64,000 nt of DNA from CBDFNC01 sp965249895 (GTDB lineage Bacteria; Pseudomonadota; Gammaproteobacteria; Enterobacterales; CBDFNC01): the NCBI GenBank assembly GCA_965249895.1, contig CBDFNC010000002.1:62001-126000 (forward strand), read 5' to 3'. The position numbers and the translations under genes were made by a program. The notes under the pieces are model-generated. The model had not been told where the DNA came from, searched no databases, and saw only the letters and a program-made list of their open reading frames with translations. Shown here piece by piece: positions 1 to 7,985 of the stretch (the stretch's first letter is position 1; each line of letters opens with the position of its first letter).

Positions 1-2
1 TG

Positions 3-167
3 TTGACCCAGAGGATAAAGCTAGCTCAATCCTTGCTGGATGAAGGAAAGTTACCGCAGGCTCATATTGCCTTACAAACAGGGTTTTCCAGCCAGAGCCA
101 CTTTAGCCGCAGTTTTAAAAAACAGCTGGGTGTTACACCTCGCCAATATGTTTCCAGCCTCAGATAG
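3..167 (+). CDS. AraC-family transcriptional regulator, C-terminal end (partial)
   Basis: Reading frame 3 is open from the window edge and encodes 54 residues ending at a TAG. The residues include IALQTGFSSQSHFSRSFKK and GVTPRQYV, the signature of the second helix-turn-helix of AraC/XylS DNA-binding domains (G-F-x-S-x-S-H-F-x-R-x-F-K and the G-x-T-P-x-x-Y motif). Only the end of the DNA-binding domain is present, so the effector domain and regulon cannot be read. Its stop lies inside the 3' end of the convergent CDF transporter gene, so the two genes overlap tail to tail by a few bases. Confidence 0.8.
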   Translation: MTQRIKLAQSLLDEGKLPQAHIALQTGFSSQSHFSRSFKKQLGVTPRQYVSSLR

Positions 168-1041
168 TCTGCTGCTCACTATCGCTGCAATAGCCTTTTT
201 CCAGTTGGACAGTGGCGTGCTCAATGGCAAAGTGCTTTCTTAGGGTTTGATGAATCGCTTGTAAGCTGGACTGGTACTGTGAATCCGGAGAAAGTGTTGC
301 ATGTAACGTCACCAGAGGTTTTTCCAGGCTTAAGCTCCAGATATGTATGTGGTGAACGTTTTCAACCGCATCGACTTCCCGGATAAGGGTTTGTTTGATT
401 TTATCGGCGCTGAGGTTTTCTGGTGCACCTTCGAGCAGGATATTGGTGGCTTCTATTAACAGGCCCCAGGCGCTTTTTAATACCAGCAAGGACACCAGTA
501 CTGAAAGAATAGGGTCTATGGGTGTCCATCCCGTCAATATAATGATCAGGGCTGCGATTATGGCGCCGGCTGAACCCAGCATATCCCCCATTACATGCAG
601 GGCTGCTCCCTTAATGTTCAGGTTTTGCTTGCTGCCGCCGTGTAGAATTATAAAAGCTGCAACATTAACCACTAACCCCACCACGGCTACCAGCATCATG
701 CTGGCGCCCAATATCGGGCTTGGAGTTAAAAACCGCTCAATCGCTTCGTAAACGATAAAGCCCACGATCACTATCAGGCTAGCCGCGTTGACAAATGCCG
801 CCAGGGTAGTGAACCTGTGATAGCCAAAAGAGTGCTTGGGGTCGGCTTTTTTATGGGTTAACCGCATAGCAAAAAGGGCCAGAGCCAGAGCCAGGGAATC
901 GGTCAGCATATGGCCTGCATCGGCTAATAACGCCAGAGATCCTGAATACAAACCACCAGCCACTTCAACCAGCATAAAACCGAAGGTGAGAATAAGAGCC
1001 AGTTTTATTCGACTGGCGTCATTGTGGTGGTGATGGCTCAT
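160..1041 (-). CDS. Cation diffusion facilitator, CzcD/ZitB-like metal exporter
   Basis: An inner-membrane divalent cation:proton antiporter of about 293 residues, the normal CDF length, expected to export Zn2+ and perhaps Co2+ or Cd2+. The N-terminus is His-rich (MSHHHH). Six membrane segments are visible. The two metal-site H-x-x-x-D pairs are present: HMLTD in TM2 (near residue 44) and HVMGD in TM5 (near residue 149). A cytoplasmic ferredoxin-like tail contains NVHHIHIWSL. I placed the start at the ATG at 1041, which has an AAGG box upstream; a TTG two codons earlier is the alternative. Substrate is inferred from family only. Confidence 0.88.
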   Translation of the reverse strand: MSHHHHNDASRIKLALILTFGFMLVEVAGGLYSGSLALLADAGHMLTDSLALALALFAMRLTHKKADPKHSFGYHRFTTLAAFVNAASLIVIVGFIVYEAIERFLTPSPILGASMMLVAVVGLVVNVAAFIILHGGSKQNLNIKGAALHVMGDMLGSAGAIIAALIIILTGWTPIDPILSVLVSLLVLKSAWGLLIEATNILLEGAPENLSADKIKQTLIREVDAVENVHHIHIWSLSLEKPLVTLHATLSPDSQYQSSLQAIHQTLRKHFAIEHATVQLEKGYCSDSEQQTI

Positions 1042-1091
1042 AGCCAAACCTTTGCTAACGGATCTTACTCAAGTATAAGCTCGTATCTTGC

Positions 1092-1964
1092 TCAGGCCTT
1101 TTCAGGCATGACCCGAGACTGTTTTTTTACTTCGGGTTTGATGCTGATTAAAATCAAGGGCAATACGATAAGCAAGCTACCCAACCAGGTAAACATATCC
1201 GGTACTTCGCTGAACCAGATATACCCGATCACTGCGGCGCCGATAAGGCCAGCGTATTCGGCGTTGGCAATGGCGCTGGCATCGGCGATTCGGTAACAAA
1301 CAACACAAACCGCGTGATAGATTAAAATAAAAAAGCTGCTCCCTGTGGCCAGTAAAAATATCCGCCAGTCAAAAGCGTGCCAGTTTATTATGGCTAACAA
1401 TAGCGCCAGTGGAAGGGCGATTAAATTGGTCCATATTAACGTGGTCAGCACAGGCTCACCTTTAGGTAACTTCTTAACGGTAATATTGTTTAAGGCAACG
1501 GACAGTGCACAGCCTAATGCCGCCATTGCACCCCAGTTGATTTCGTTGGGGCGTATGATAATAAGCACGCCAATAAAACCGACCAGTGCAGATAAGCCGG
1601 CTTTTTTGCTGATATTTTCCCGGTTAATCAGCCAGGCTAGTGGCAGCATTATCATTGGTGCAGCGTAGAACAGGGCATTGGCCGTAGCCAGGGGTAAGCT
1701 GGTTAGTGCAACGACCATACAGGCGCAACCTATTACCCAGTTGGTCCCCCGGAACCAGTGGACTCGATACCGAGTCGGGCGCTTTTGCTTTTGAGTCAGC
1801 CAAAAAGGCAGCAGTAATAGCAATGCCCCGAGGACGCGGTAAAGCAGGAATTGAAATACACCCGTATCTTGGCCGGCCGTTTTAACTAAGGCATCGGAGC
1901 TGACAGCAATCAAATTGCCAAAAATAAGCAGTACTAATGCAAAACGAAACTGACGAATACTCAT
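1092..1964 (-). CDS. EamA/DMT-superfamily permease
   Basis: A 290-residue integral membrane protein with about ten hydrophobic segments in two EamA repeats, typical of drug/metabolite transporters. I chose the ATG at 1964 because GGAGG lies directly upstream; an in-frame ATG at 2000 has no such site. It is divergent from the LysR gene at 2068, an arrangement in which the regulator commonly controls the transporter, which is inference here. The substrate cannot be read from the sequence. Confidence 0.85.
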   Translation of the reverse strand: MSIRQFRFALVLLIFGNLIAVSSDALVKTAGQDTGVFQFLLYRVLGALLLLLPFWLTQKQKRPTRYRVHWFRGTNWVIGCACMVVALTSLPLATANALFYAAPMIMLPLAWLINRENISKKAGLSALVGFIGVLIIIRPNEINWGAMAALGCALSVALNNITVKKLPKGEPVLTTLIWTNLIALPLALLLAIINWHAFDWRIFLLATGSSFFILIYHAVCVVCYRIADASAIANAEYAGLIGAAVIGYIWFSEVPDMFTWLGSLLIVLPLILISIKPEVKKQSRVMPEKA

Positions 1965-2067
1965 AAACACCTCCATTCCTGATCGGAAATTAATTAACAA
2001 CGGTGAATTTAGCGCTTAATTGTGATTAAATTAAGTGACATATTTTTTTTTGGTATGAAAAATTTTA

Positions 2068-2982
2068 ATGAGAGACTTACCGCCTTTGAAAGCTCTGGTT
2101 GCTTTTGACGCCGTGGCCAGGCACTTAAGCTTTTCCAAAGCGGGAAACGAGTTGGGATTAACCCAAAGTGCGGTTAGCCACAGACTAAGGCTACTGGAAG
2201 ATAACTTGGGCGAAACTCTGTTTGTCAGGCAGGGACGTTTGCTGGCGCTAACGGATATTGGCAGAAGTTATGCCAATGATGTGGACCGTATTCTGGGTGA
2301 GCTGTCCAGTGCAACCTCTGTGGTTAAGGGAAAAAGCCAGACCTGTTTACGGTTTGCTGTGTACAGCTCCTTTGCCATGAAGTGGCTGGTGCCGGAATTA
2401 CCTAATTTCAGGGCGATGTTTCCAGAGGTGGATCTCAGGTTAAAGATGGTTGCTGAGGATCCCGAGCTAAGTGACAGAGTAGCTGATATTTTTGTCACCG
2501 TTTCGGCGGACAAGCCGGGCTACCATAAGCTTCTGCTCCACAAGGAGCGTTTGCTGCCTGTGGTTTCTCCCGATTTATACCAGGAAATGAAGCTGGTGGA
2601 TCCGCTAACCGAAATCTTTCAGTACCCCCTATTATCGGTAGAGTCTCATGCCATGTTTGGTCAGGAAGGAGATGACTGGCGGGTTTGGTCAGAGCAGGCC
2701 GGAACCAGCTTACCAGAACATAGCCAGATGCACTTTTTCAGTCACCTTATTCTGGCGGTAGAGGCGGCGATTAATGGCCAGGGGATCGCGTTAGCCAGTG
2801 ACTTTATGGTGCAGAAAGATATCGTTCAGGGGCGGCTCATCCGTTTGCCGCTACCAGCGTTGGATTCCGGGTTTGACTTTTTTTTCTGCTGTAAACAAAG
2901 AAGGCTAAGGGAACCGGGGATCCAGGCGGTAGCGAATTGGCTCGCTGGGCTCGCTTCAGGTGTCAACGTGGCGTCAAAATAA
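2068..2982 (+). CDS. LysR-family regulator, GcvA type
   Basis: A 304-residue protein of standard LysR length. The first 60 residues form the winged HTH (LPPLKALVAFDAVARHLSFS, then GLTQSAVSHR), the opening typical of the GcvA subgroup. The remainder is the periplasmic-binding-protein-like effector domain. It is divergently transcribed from the DMT permease with about 100 bp between starts, where an operator would be expected. The inducer is unknown. Confidence 0.88.
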   Translation: MRDLPPLKALVAFDAVARHLSFSKAGNELGLTQSAVSHRLRLLEDNLGETLFVRQGRLLALTDIGRSYANDVDRILGELSSATSVVKGKSQTCLRFAVYSSFAMKWLVPELPNFRAMFPEVDLRLKMVAEDPELSDRVADIFVTVSADKPGYHKLLLHKERLLPVVSPDLYQEMKLVDPLTEIFQYPLLSVESHAMFGQEGDDWRVWSEQAGTSLPEHSQMHFFSHLILAVEAAINGQGIALASDFMVQKDIVQGRLIRLPLPALDSGFDFFFCCKQRRLREPGIQAVANWLAGLASGVNVASK

Positions 2983-3158
2983 AATTACTCAACGAGTAAG
3001 CTGACCTTAAGTTGGTTTATTTTGCTTGTAATGAACCCAGGGGACTGATCAAATTCCACCCATTTAGGGTCACAAAACCAATAGCTCCTCTCCAATTCAG
3101 CGAGTGCTGGATCAGATTAATAAATAGTCAGTTTGGCTTGCCTGTTACCAGGCTAAAA
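2983..3158. other. Intergenic gap between LysR gene and broken transposase
   Basis: About 175 bp without a convincing gene. A short + strand frame from 3012 has no family features. The left end of the broken insertion sequence should lie here, but I could not find matching terminal repeats. Confidence 0.4.
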
Positions 3159-4380
3159 TCAGTGGCTGAGTTTACTCGGTGGGAAACCAAGTAGCGTTAA
3201 CCAATCAGCCACCTTTTCTCCCGTCAAGAGTTCATGGGCTGACTGGCCTTTGTGACGTCCCCAGCGTTTTTCACGCAGGTTGTACCAGGCGCGAAATAAC
3301 TCAAGAAACGGTTGGTTTACGCCCTTTCTGGCATACAGATAAGTGCGTAAGGTGGCGTTGAAGCCTTCAATGGCACTGGACGCGCGGTGACGTTTGCTGA
3401 GCAATATTTCCACTTCTTGCATCAGCTGCTCACAGCGTGTTTCATCCAACTGTGTGGTCAACAGGTGGTAGCTGCCGAGCATTTCCTGAATAAGCCGCTG
3501 TTGCTTGTGCTTCCCGGCTTTTGCCAGTTCACGTCGGCACTCGAAGAAGCGGCAGGCCAGCTCAACTGGCTGCTGAGAATAACGTGCAATACAGCCTTGC
3601 AACTTATCATGGAGCGCCTGGGTGGCCAAAGTGAGACCATCCAAGCGGTTTTCCAAGTAGGTCGCCGCCTTGTTGCATTCCTTATGTGCCGCCCTGCGCA
3701 GTAATAGGGTGGCCTGGGCCAGCTTAGTCTGAGCCATTTCGGTCGTCATTAGCTCGCCGGTCCTTCGACAAACGCAGCTGAAGGCGGCATGAAGAAGATG
3801 TAATGCCCGCTCGGCCTGCTCATACCGCTCTATAGCCTTATCGCATTGATTATCCGCACGTAACCATTGACCGAATGTATCATGCGGGTCTTCTGCTATG
3901 GCGGGGCTGATGGCCTGGTACGCCTTTTCTTCCTGGGCAATGTAATAGTAAGCACGTTGCTCAACCCTGCGCACCGCCTTGGCAGTGATATACAGGGCAT
4001 GAAAAATATCATCACGTTGCTGTGCCTGTTCGAAAACCGTTGTGACACCTGCGGCTATCCCCTTGGCGCCGTCTTTGATGATGTGTTTTGGCACCATCCC
4101 CTGCGCAGCAGCCTGTTGGAGTACTCTGGCCCAGGTTTTAGCATCACGCTGTAGCTCGTGAGACAGGCAGAACAGGTAACCGGTATCCAGGTCAACACCC
4201 GCCAGCACAGGGTCTCCCTGGCTGAACATCTCATCCACAGCTCCGCTCTGGATGGCGGATAATGGCACCGTTCGGTTGAAGTCAGCGGCATTTTTTTGCG
4301 CCTCGGCAATAACCCCTTGTATATAGCCATAGCTGACTTTACAGCCGGGATACAGCAGAGGTATAAGCGCTTCAATGAAA

Positions 4381-5028
4381 ACTAGAATCCACGTCCTGTG
4401 GGCGTGGTAATCAGTGACAGGCTATGCCTGGAGCATCCACTCATGCTATGACCAATCTCGGTTGTCCCCACAACAGAGAAAGGAACAGTAGCATGAGTAG
4501 ATTTGAGAAATTATCGCACGTTTTGTGGCATTGCCAATACCATATTGTCTGGGTACCGAAGTACCGCTATAGGATACTAACCGGACCGGTAGCGCAAGAA
4601 GTATATAATTGTATCCAGATATATTGTGGCAGGCTCGATTGCCAAATAGTAGAGTTAAATGTGCAGCCAGACCATGTCCATTTATTAATAAAGGTGCCAT
4701 CGAAAAAGTCAATATCCGAACTTTTAGGAGCTGTAAAAGGCCGAACAGCAATTAGGATATTTAAGCAGTTTCCCCATCTGCGCAAGAAGCCATATTGGGG
4801 TAACCATTTTTGGGCAAAAGGCTATTTTGTAGACACTGTCGGTGTGGATGCGGAAATGATAAGAAAATATGTGAAGTACCAAGAAAAGCTTGAAAAGCGC
4901 CAAGAACAATTAGAATTTTAGCCGTCTAAATTGGGGATAATCAGCTTGCCTTCTAAGAGGGCAAGCTTACGCCCCCTTCTAGGGGGTTAAAGGCAAAGCC
5001 ACCTTCTAAGAAGGTGGATCTTTAACTA
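4381..5028 (+). mobile_element. IS200/IS605-family element
   Basis: A roughly 650-bp element carrying only a Y1 HUH transposase. The left end has a short hairpin (ccacg...cgtgg at about 4390-4407). The right end has ccaccttc/gaaggtgg at about 4999-5017. No target duplication is seen, as expected for this family. The boundaries are those that restore the interrupted transposase frame (CGC AGT TTC ATT); they could shift by a base or two. Confidence 0.75.
4493..4921 (+). CDS. tnpA: IS200-like transposase TnpA (Y1 HUH)
   Basis: A 142-residue protein, standard for TnpA of IS200. It would cut and rejoin single-stranded DNA as a dimer. The HUH pair is H61-V-H63 in QPDHVHLLIKV, and the nucleophilic tyrosine is in KYVKYQEK (Y126 or Y129). 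The start at 4493 follows an AGGAAC box; upstream in-frame codons add unrelated residues. It sits inside another transposase gene in the opposite orientation and looks intact. Confidence 0.92.
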   Translation: MSRFEKLSHVLWHCQYHIVWVPKYRYRILTGPVAQEVYNCIQIYCGRLDCQIVELNVQPDHVHLLIKVPSKKSISELLGAVKGRTAIRIFKQFPHLRKKPYWGNHFWAKGYFVDTVGVDAEMIRKYVKYQEKLEKRQEQLEF

Positions 5029-5228
5029 CTGCGAATGGAATTGGGGGCAGTGATGGTTAACGCGACAATACTGCGGCGCAGGTGTGGCACATCCACATCA
5101 AGCGTCGCGATACAATCCGGCTCACTTTGCGTTTTGACGAGGGCGTCGAAGGCAGCCCGGGCAGCCCCGCGGGCGGTGTAGACAGCCTTGCGGGATATCT
5201 TGAATTCGTCAGATAAGGCGGTGACATC

Positions 5229-6497
5229 CAGGGCAAACGGGTCTAAATTAACCAGTTGCCATGCCAACTGTCAGTACCTTCATCATATACTGGTTGTCCC
5301 AGCCAGCTTTCAATCGTTTGTTCTTGACCCCCACTTTAACGCTGCGCTCGTTCTTCAACAGGTTTAACGCTATTTTGTTCATCAGGGCCACATTTTCTGC
5401 AGCATAGCCGCTTCTCAGTCGGTTACTGTCTTCGTTGAAGCTGACGTCTAGCTGCCAGTGCAGCTTATTCTCCACGCACCAGTGGCTGCGGATTGCATTA
5501 GCAATGAAGGCGGCTGATTTATCTTTGTGGCTGGTAATGTAGTAACGCCGTTCATAAGACTTATCCCCTTGAATCTCTCGGCTAGATTCAACAACGGCGA
5601 TGGCTTTCACGCTTTGCCATCTGGGGTGGCGCTCAATGAGCCAATCAATATCTGTCGTTAACCACACTTTACGTTGTTCTATCCGGCCGTGGTCGCCATC
5701 TACAGACTCAAATACATCGTGCTTTACTCCGCTAAAAGAGCACGTAAGCTGAGTCTCTAAAAATAGCTTAATGTCATCATGAAATTCACCTTGGTTACCC
5801 TTCAAGGCCAATACATAGTCGGCCTTTTTTGCGACGATCTGATTGGCAATTTCATACTGGCAGCCCATTGCGTCAGTCGTAATTGTGGCGCCCTCTATAT
5901 CCAACAGCTTAAGTAACTTAGGGATAGCCGTAATCTCATTGGATTTATCGGACACTTTAACCTGACCAAAGCAAAGGTTATTTTTCACCGACCAGGCGCT
6001 GACTAAATGAATGGCCGGGTTACCATTCGCTTTGTCCAGGGTGCCACGCATGACCTTACCGTCCAGCGCTACGATGTCATCATGTAGGTCACCAAGCGTG
6101 CACACCCACTGGGTAAAGGCGTTGGCAAACTCGTGCGGGTTGAGTCTATTTAGCACATCATTGAACGTATCTGGACTAGGGATACCATGAGTCAAATCCA
6201 AAAACTCGGCAAACCACGATATCTTAGATTTGCCATATTCAGAGATGGCTTCAAAGTCATCACAACCAGCGATAATGGCACAGATAGAAATAGTTAAAAT
6301 GTTAGTCAATGAATGGCGCTTGGTTCGGTTCATACGAGGGTCGGATACGCTGCTGAATACTTTGCTGATAGTGGTGGGGGTCATGGTAAATCTTAAGCAA
6401 ATAGCATTATATGTCACGATCAATAGGATCGGTCAAATGATCCTCCATTTATTCTGAAATTTATTATCAGCTGTACAATTTAGACCCGTTTGCCCTG
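5229..6497 (-). mobile_element. Complete ISAs1-family insertion sequence with 10-bp target duplication
   Basis: The element is bounded by perfect 21-bp inverted repeats: left 5229-5249 beginning cagggcaaacgggtc, right 6477-6497 ending gacccgtttgccctg. Immediately outside both ends is the same 10 bp, cggtgacatc (5219-5228 and 6498-6507), a clean target site duplication. The total is 1269 bp with a single transposase gene on the minus strand. The intact repeats and duplication indicate a recent, probably still mobile, insertion. Confidence 0.93.
5248..6384 (-). CDS. ISAs1-family (H-repeat type) transposase
   Basis: A 378-residue transposase of normal family length. Recognisable features are the N-terminal DPRMNRTKRHSLTNIL block, the ALDGKVMRGT motif, TDAMGCQYEIA, YVLALKGNQ, and IRSHWCVENKLHWQLDVSFN near the C-terminus, which hold the DDE residues. 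I placed the start at 6384 (MTPTTISKVF), the conserved beginning of the family; an ATG at 6423 is also open. The stop overlaps the left inverted repeat. It appears intact. Confidence 0.93.
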   Translation of the reverse strand: MTPTTISKVFSSVSDPRMNRTKRHSLTNILTISICAIIAGCDDFEAISEYGKSKISWFAEFLDLTHGIPSPDTFNDVLNRLNPHEFANAFTQWVCTLGDLHDDIVALDGKVMRGTLDKANGNPAIHLVSAWSVKNNLCFGQVKVSDKSNEITAIPKLLKLLDIEGATITTDAMGCQYEIANQIVAKKADYVLALKGNQGEFHDDIKLFLETQLTCSFSGVKHDVFESVDGDHGRIEQRKVWLTTDIDWLIERHPRWQSVKAIAVVESSREIQGDKSYERRYYITSHKDKSAAFIANAIRSHWCVENKLHWQLDVSFNEDSNRLRSGYAAENVALMNKIALNLLKNERSVKVGVKNKRLKAGWDNQYMMKVLTVGMATG

Positions 6498-6591
6498 CGG
6501 TGACATCACCATGGGCTTGTAAAATGCAGCTCTTTGCGAGAAGATCGAGTTTATCTGAGGAGCTAAGTGGTGTTCGGTTTAGTATCGGCAT

Positions 6592-6807
6592 TTTGTTGTT
6601 CTTGATAGTGTTTTTCGCGAAATAATTATCTCAAACAACTGCGCTTATTTCCTCAGATTTCTCCTCTCATTTGTTACCCAAGTTTGATGGGTTCCGAACC
6701 CAGATATTTATTCTCAGAATAACACTCAGGTTTTGTTACCCAGGTTTGATTGGTTCCAATAGGGGCAATAAACACTTAGCTGTTGGTTGGGAGATCGTCA
6801 GTGTTAC
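6592..6807. other. Gap with two degenerate copies of the 66-bp repeat
   Basis: No gene seen. Two diverged repeat-like units start near 6679 and 6735 with gttaccca and gtttgat instead of gttattcgaggtggat. The first keeps the shared tail cagaataacactcagg. They look like older, decayed edge units of the adjoining array. Confidence 0.5.
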
Positions 6808-7985
6808 GTTATTCGAGGTGGATTGAGTCCCGGTATTTATCGTTAATACTCAGTCAGAATAACACTCAGGCATGTTATTCGAGGTGAATTGAGTCCCGGT
6901 ATTTATCGTTAATACTCAGTTAGAATAACACTCAGGCATGTTATTCGAGGTGAATTGAGTCCCGGTATTTATCGTTAATACTCAGTTAGAATAACACTCA
7001 GGCATGTTATTCGAGGTGGATTGAGTCCCGGTATTTATCGTTAATACTCAGTCAGAATAACACTCAGGCACGTTATTCGAGGTGAATTGAGTCCCGGTAT
7101 TTATCGTTAATACCCAGTCAGAATAACACTCAGGCATGTTATTCGAGGTGGATTGAGTCCCTGTATTTATCGTTAATACTCACAGAATAACACTCAGGTA
7201 TGTTATTCGAGGTGGATTGAGTCCCTGTATTTATCGTTAATACTCAGTCAGAATAACACTCAGGTATGTTATTCGAGGTGGATTGAGTCCCTGTATTTAT
7301 CGTTAATACTCAGTCAGAATAACACTCAGGCATGTTATTCGAGGTGGATTGAGTCCCGATATTTATCGTTAATACTCAGTCAGAATAACACTCAGGCATG
7401 TTATTCGAGGTGAATTGAGTCCCGGTATTTATCGTTAATACTCAGTTAGAATAACACTCAGGCATGTTATTCGAGGTGAATTGAGTCCCGGTATTTATCG
7501 TTAATACTCAGTTAGAATAACACTCAGGCATGTTATTCGAGGTGGATTGAGTCCCGGTATTTATCGTTAATACTCAGTCAGAATAACACTCAGGCACGTT
7601 ATTCGAGGTGGATTGAGTCCCGGTATTTATCGTTAATACTCAGTTAGAATAACACTCAGGCATGTTATTCGAGGTGGATTGAGTCCCGGTATTTATCGTT
7701 AATACTCAGTCAGAATAACACTCAGGCACGTTATTCGAGGTGGATTGAGTCCCGGTATTTATCGTTAATACTCAGTCAGAATAACACTCAGGCATGTTAT
7801 TCGAGGTGGATTGAGTCCCGATATTTATCGTTAATACTCAGTCAGAATAACACTCAGGCATGTTATTCGAGGTGGATTGAATCCCGGTATTTATCGTTAA
7901 TACTCAGTCAGAATAACACTCAGGCATGTTATTCGAGGTGGATTGAGTCCCGGTATTTATCGTTAATACTCAGAATGGTACTCAG
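6808..7985 (-). repeat. Tandem array: 18 units of 66 bp derived from the 3' end of the HD-GYP gene
   Basis: Unit starts (gttattcgagg) are at 6808, 6874, 6940, 7006, 7072, 7138, 7202, 7268, 7334, 7400, 7466, 7532, 7598, 7664, 7730, 7796, 7862 and 7928. All are 66 bp apart except unit 6, which is 2 bp short. The last unit overlaps the final 14 codons and stop of the HD-GYP gene, so every unit holds a copy of that gene's end. Each unit contains nested inverted repeats: outer gttattc/gaataac, inner tgagt/actca. All six frames have stops, so the array is not a protein repeat. There are no unique spacers, so it is not CRISPR. Confidence 0.95.

Larger units (their letters stand above)
3159..6591 (-). 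pseudogene. DDE-type transposase gene broken into three pieces by two nested insertions
   Basis: Reading down the minus strand, a start ATG at 6591 opens MPILNRTPLSS...HGDVTALSDEF. The frame is then interrupted by the ISAs1 element (5229-6497), continues as FKISRKAVYTARGAARAAF to NSIR, is interrupted again by the IS200-like element (about 4381-5028), and resumes in frame as FIEALIPLLYPGCKVSYGYI down to the stop at 3159. Removing both insertions and one 10-bp duplication restores one frame of about 500 codons. The long C-terminal piece has AVDEM and a late SAIEGFNATLRTYLYARKG region like catalytic-core endings of DDE transposases. I do not recognise the IS family with certainty. The gene is dead as it stands. 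Confidence 0.75.

Noticed and set aside
3012..3194. 60-residue plus-strand gene after the LysR gene
   Set aside because: No ribosome site or family features, and it overlaps the end of the broken transposase.
4055..4375. 106-residue minus-strand frame
   Set aside because: Shadow of the broken transposase; the native frame here is the one reading IEALIPLLYPGCKVSYGYI.
6808..7928. Repeat protein encoded by the 66-bp array
   Set aside because: 66 is divisible by three, but all six frames have a stop in every unit.
6808..7985. CRISPR array
   Set aside because: The units are contiguous 66-bp copies with no unique spacers and no cas genes nearby.
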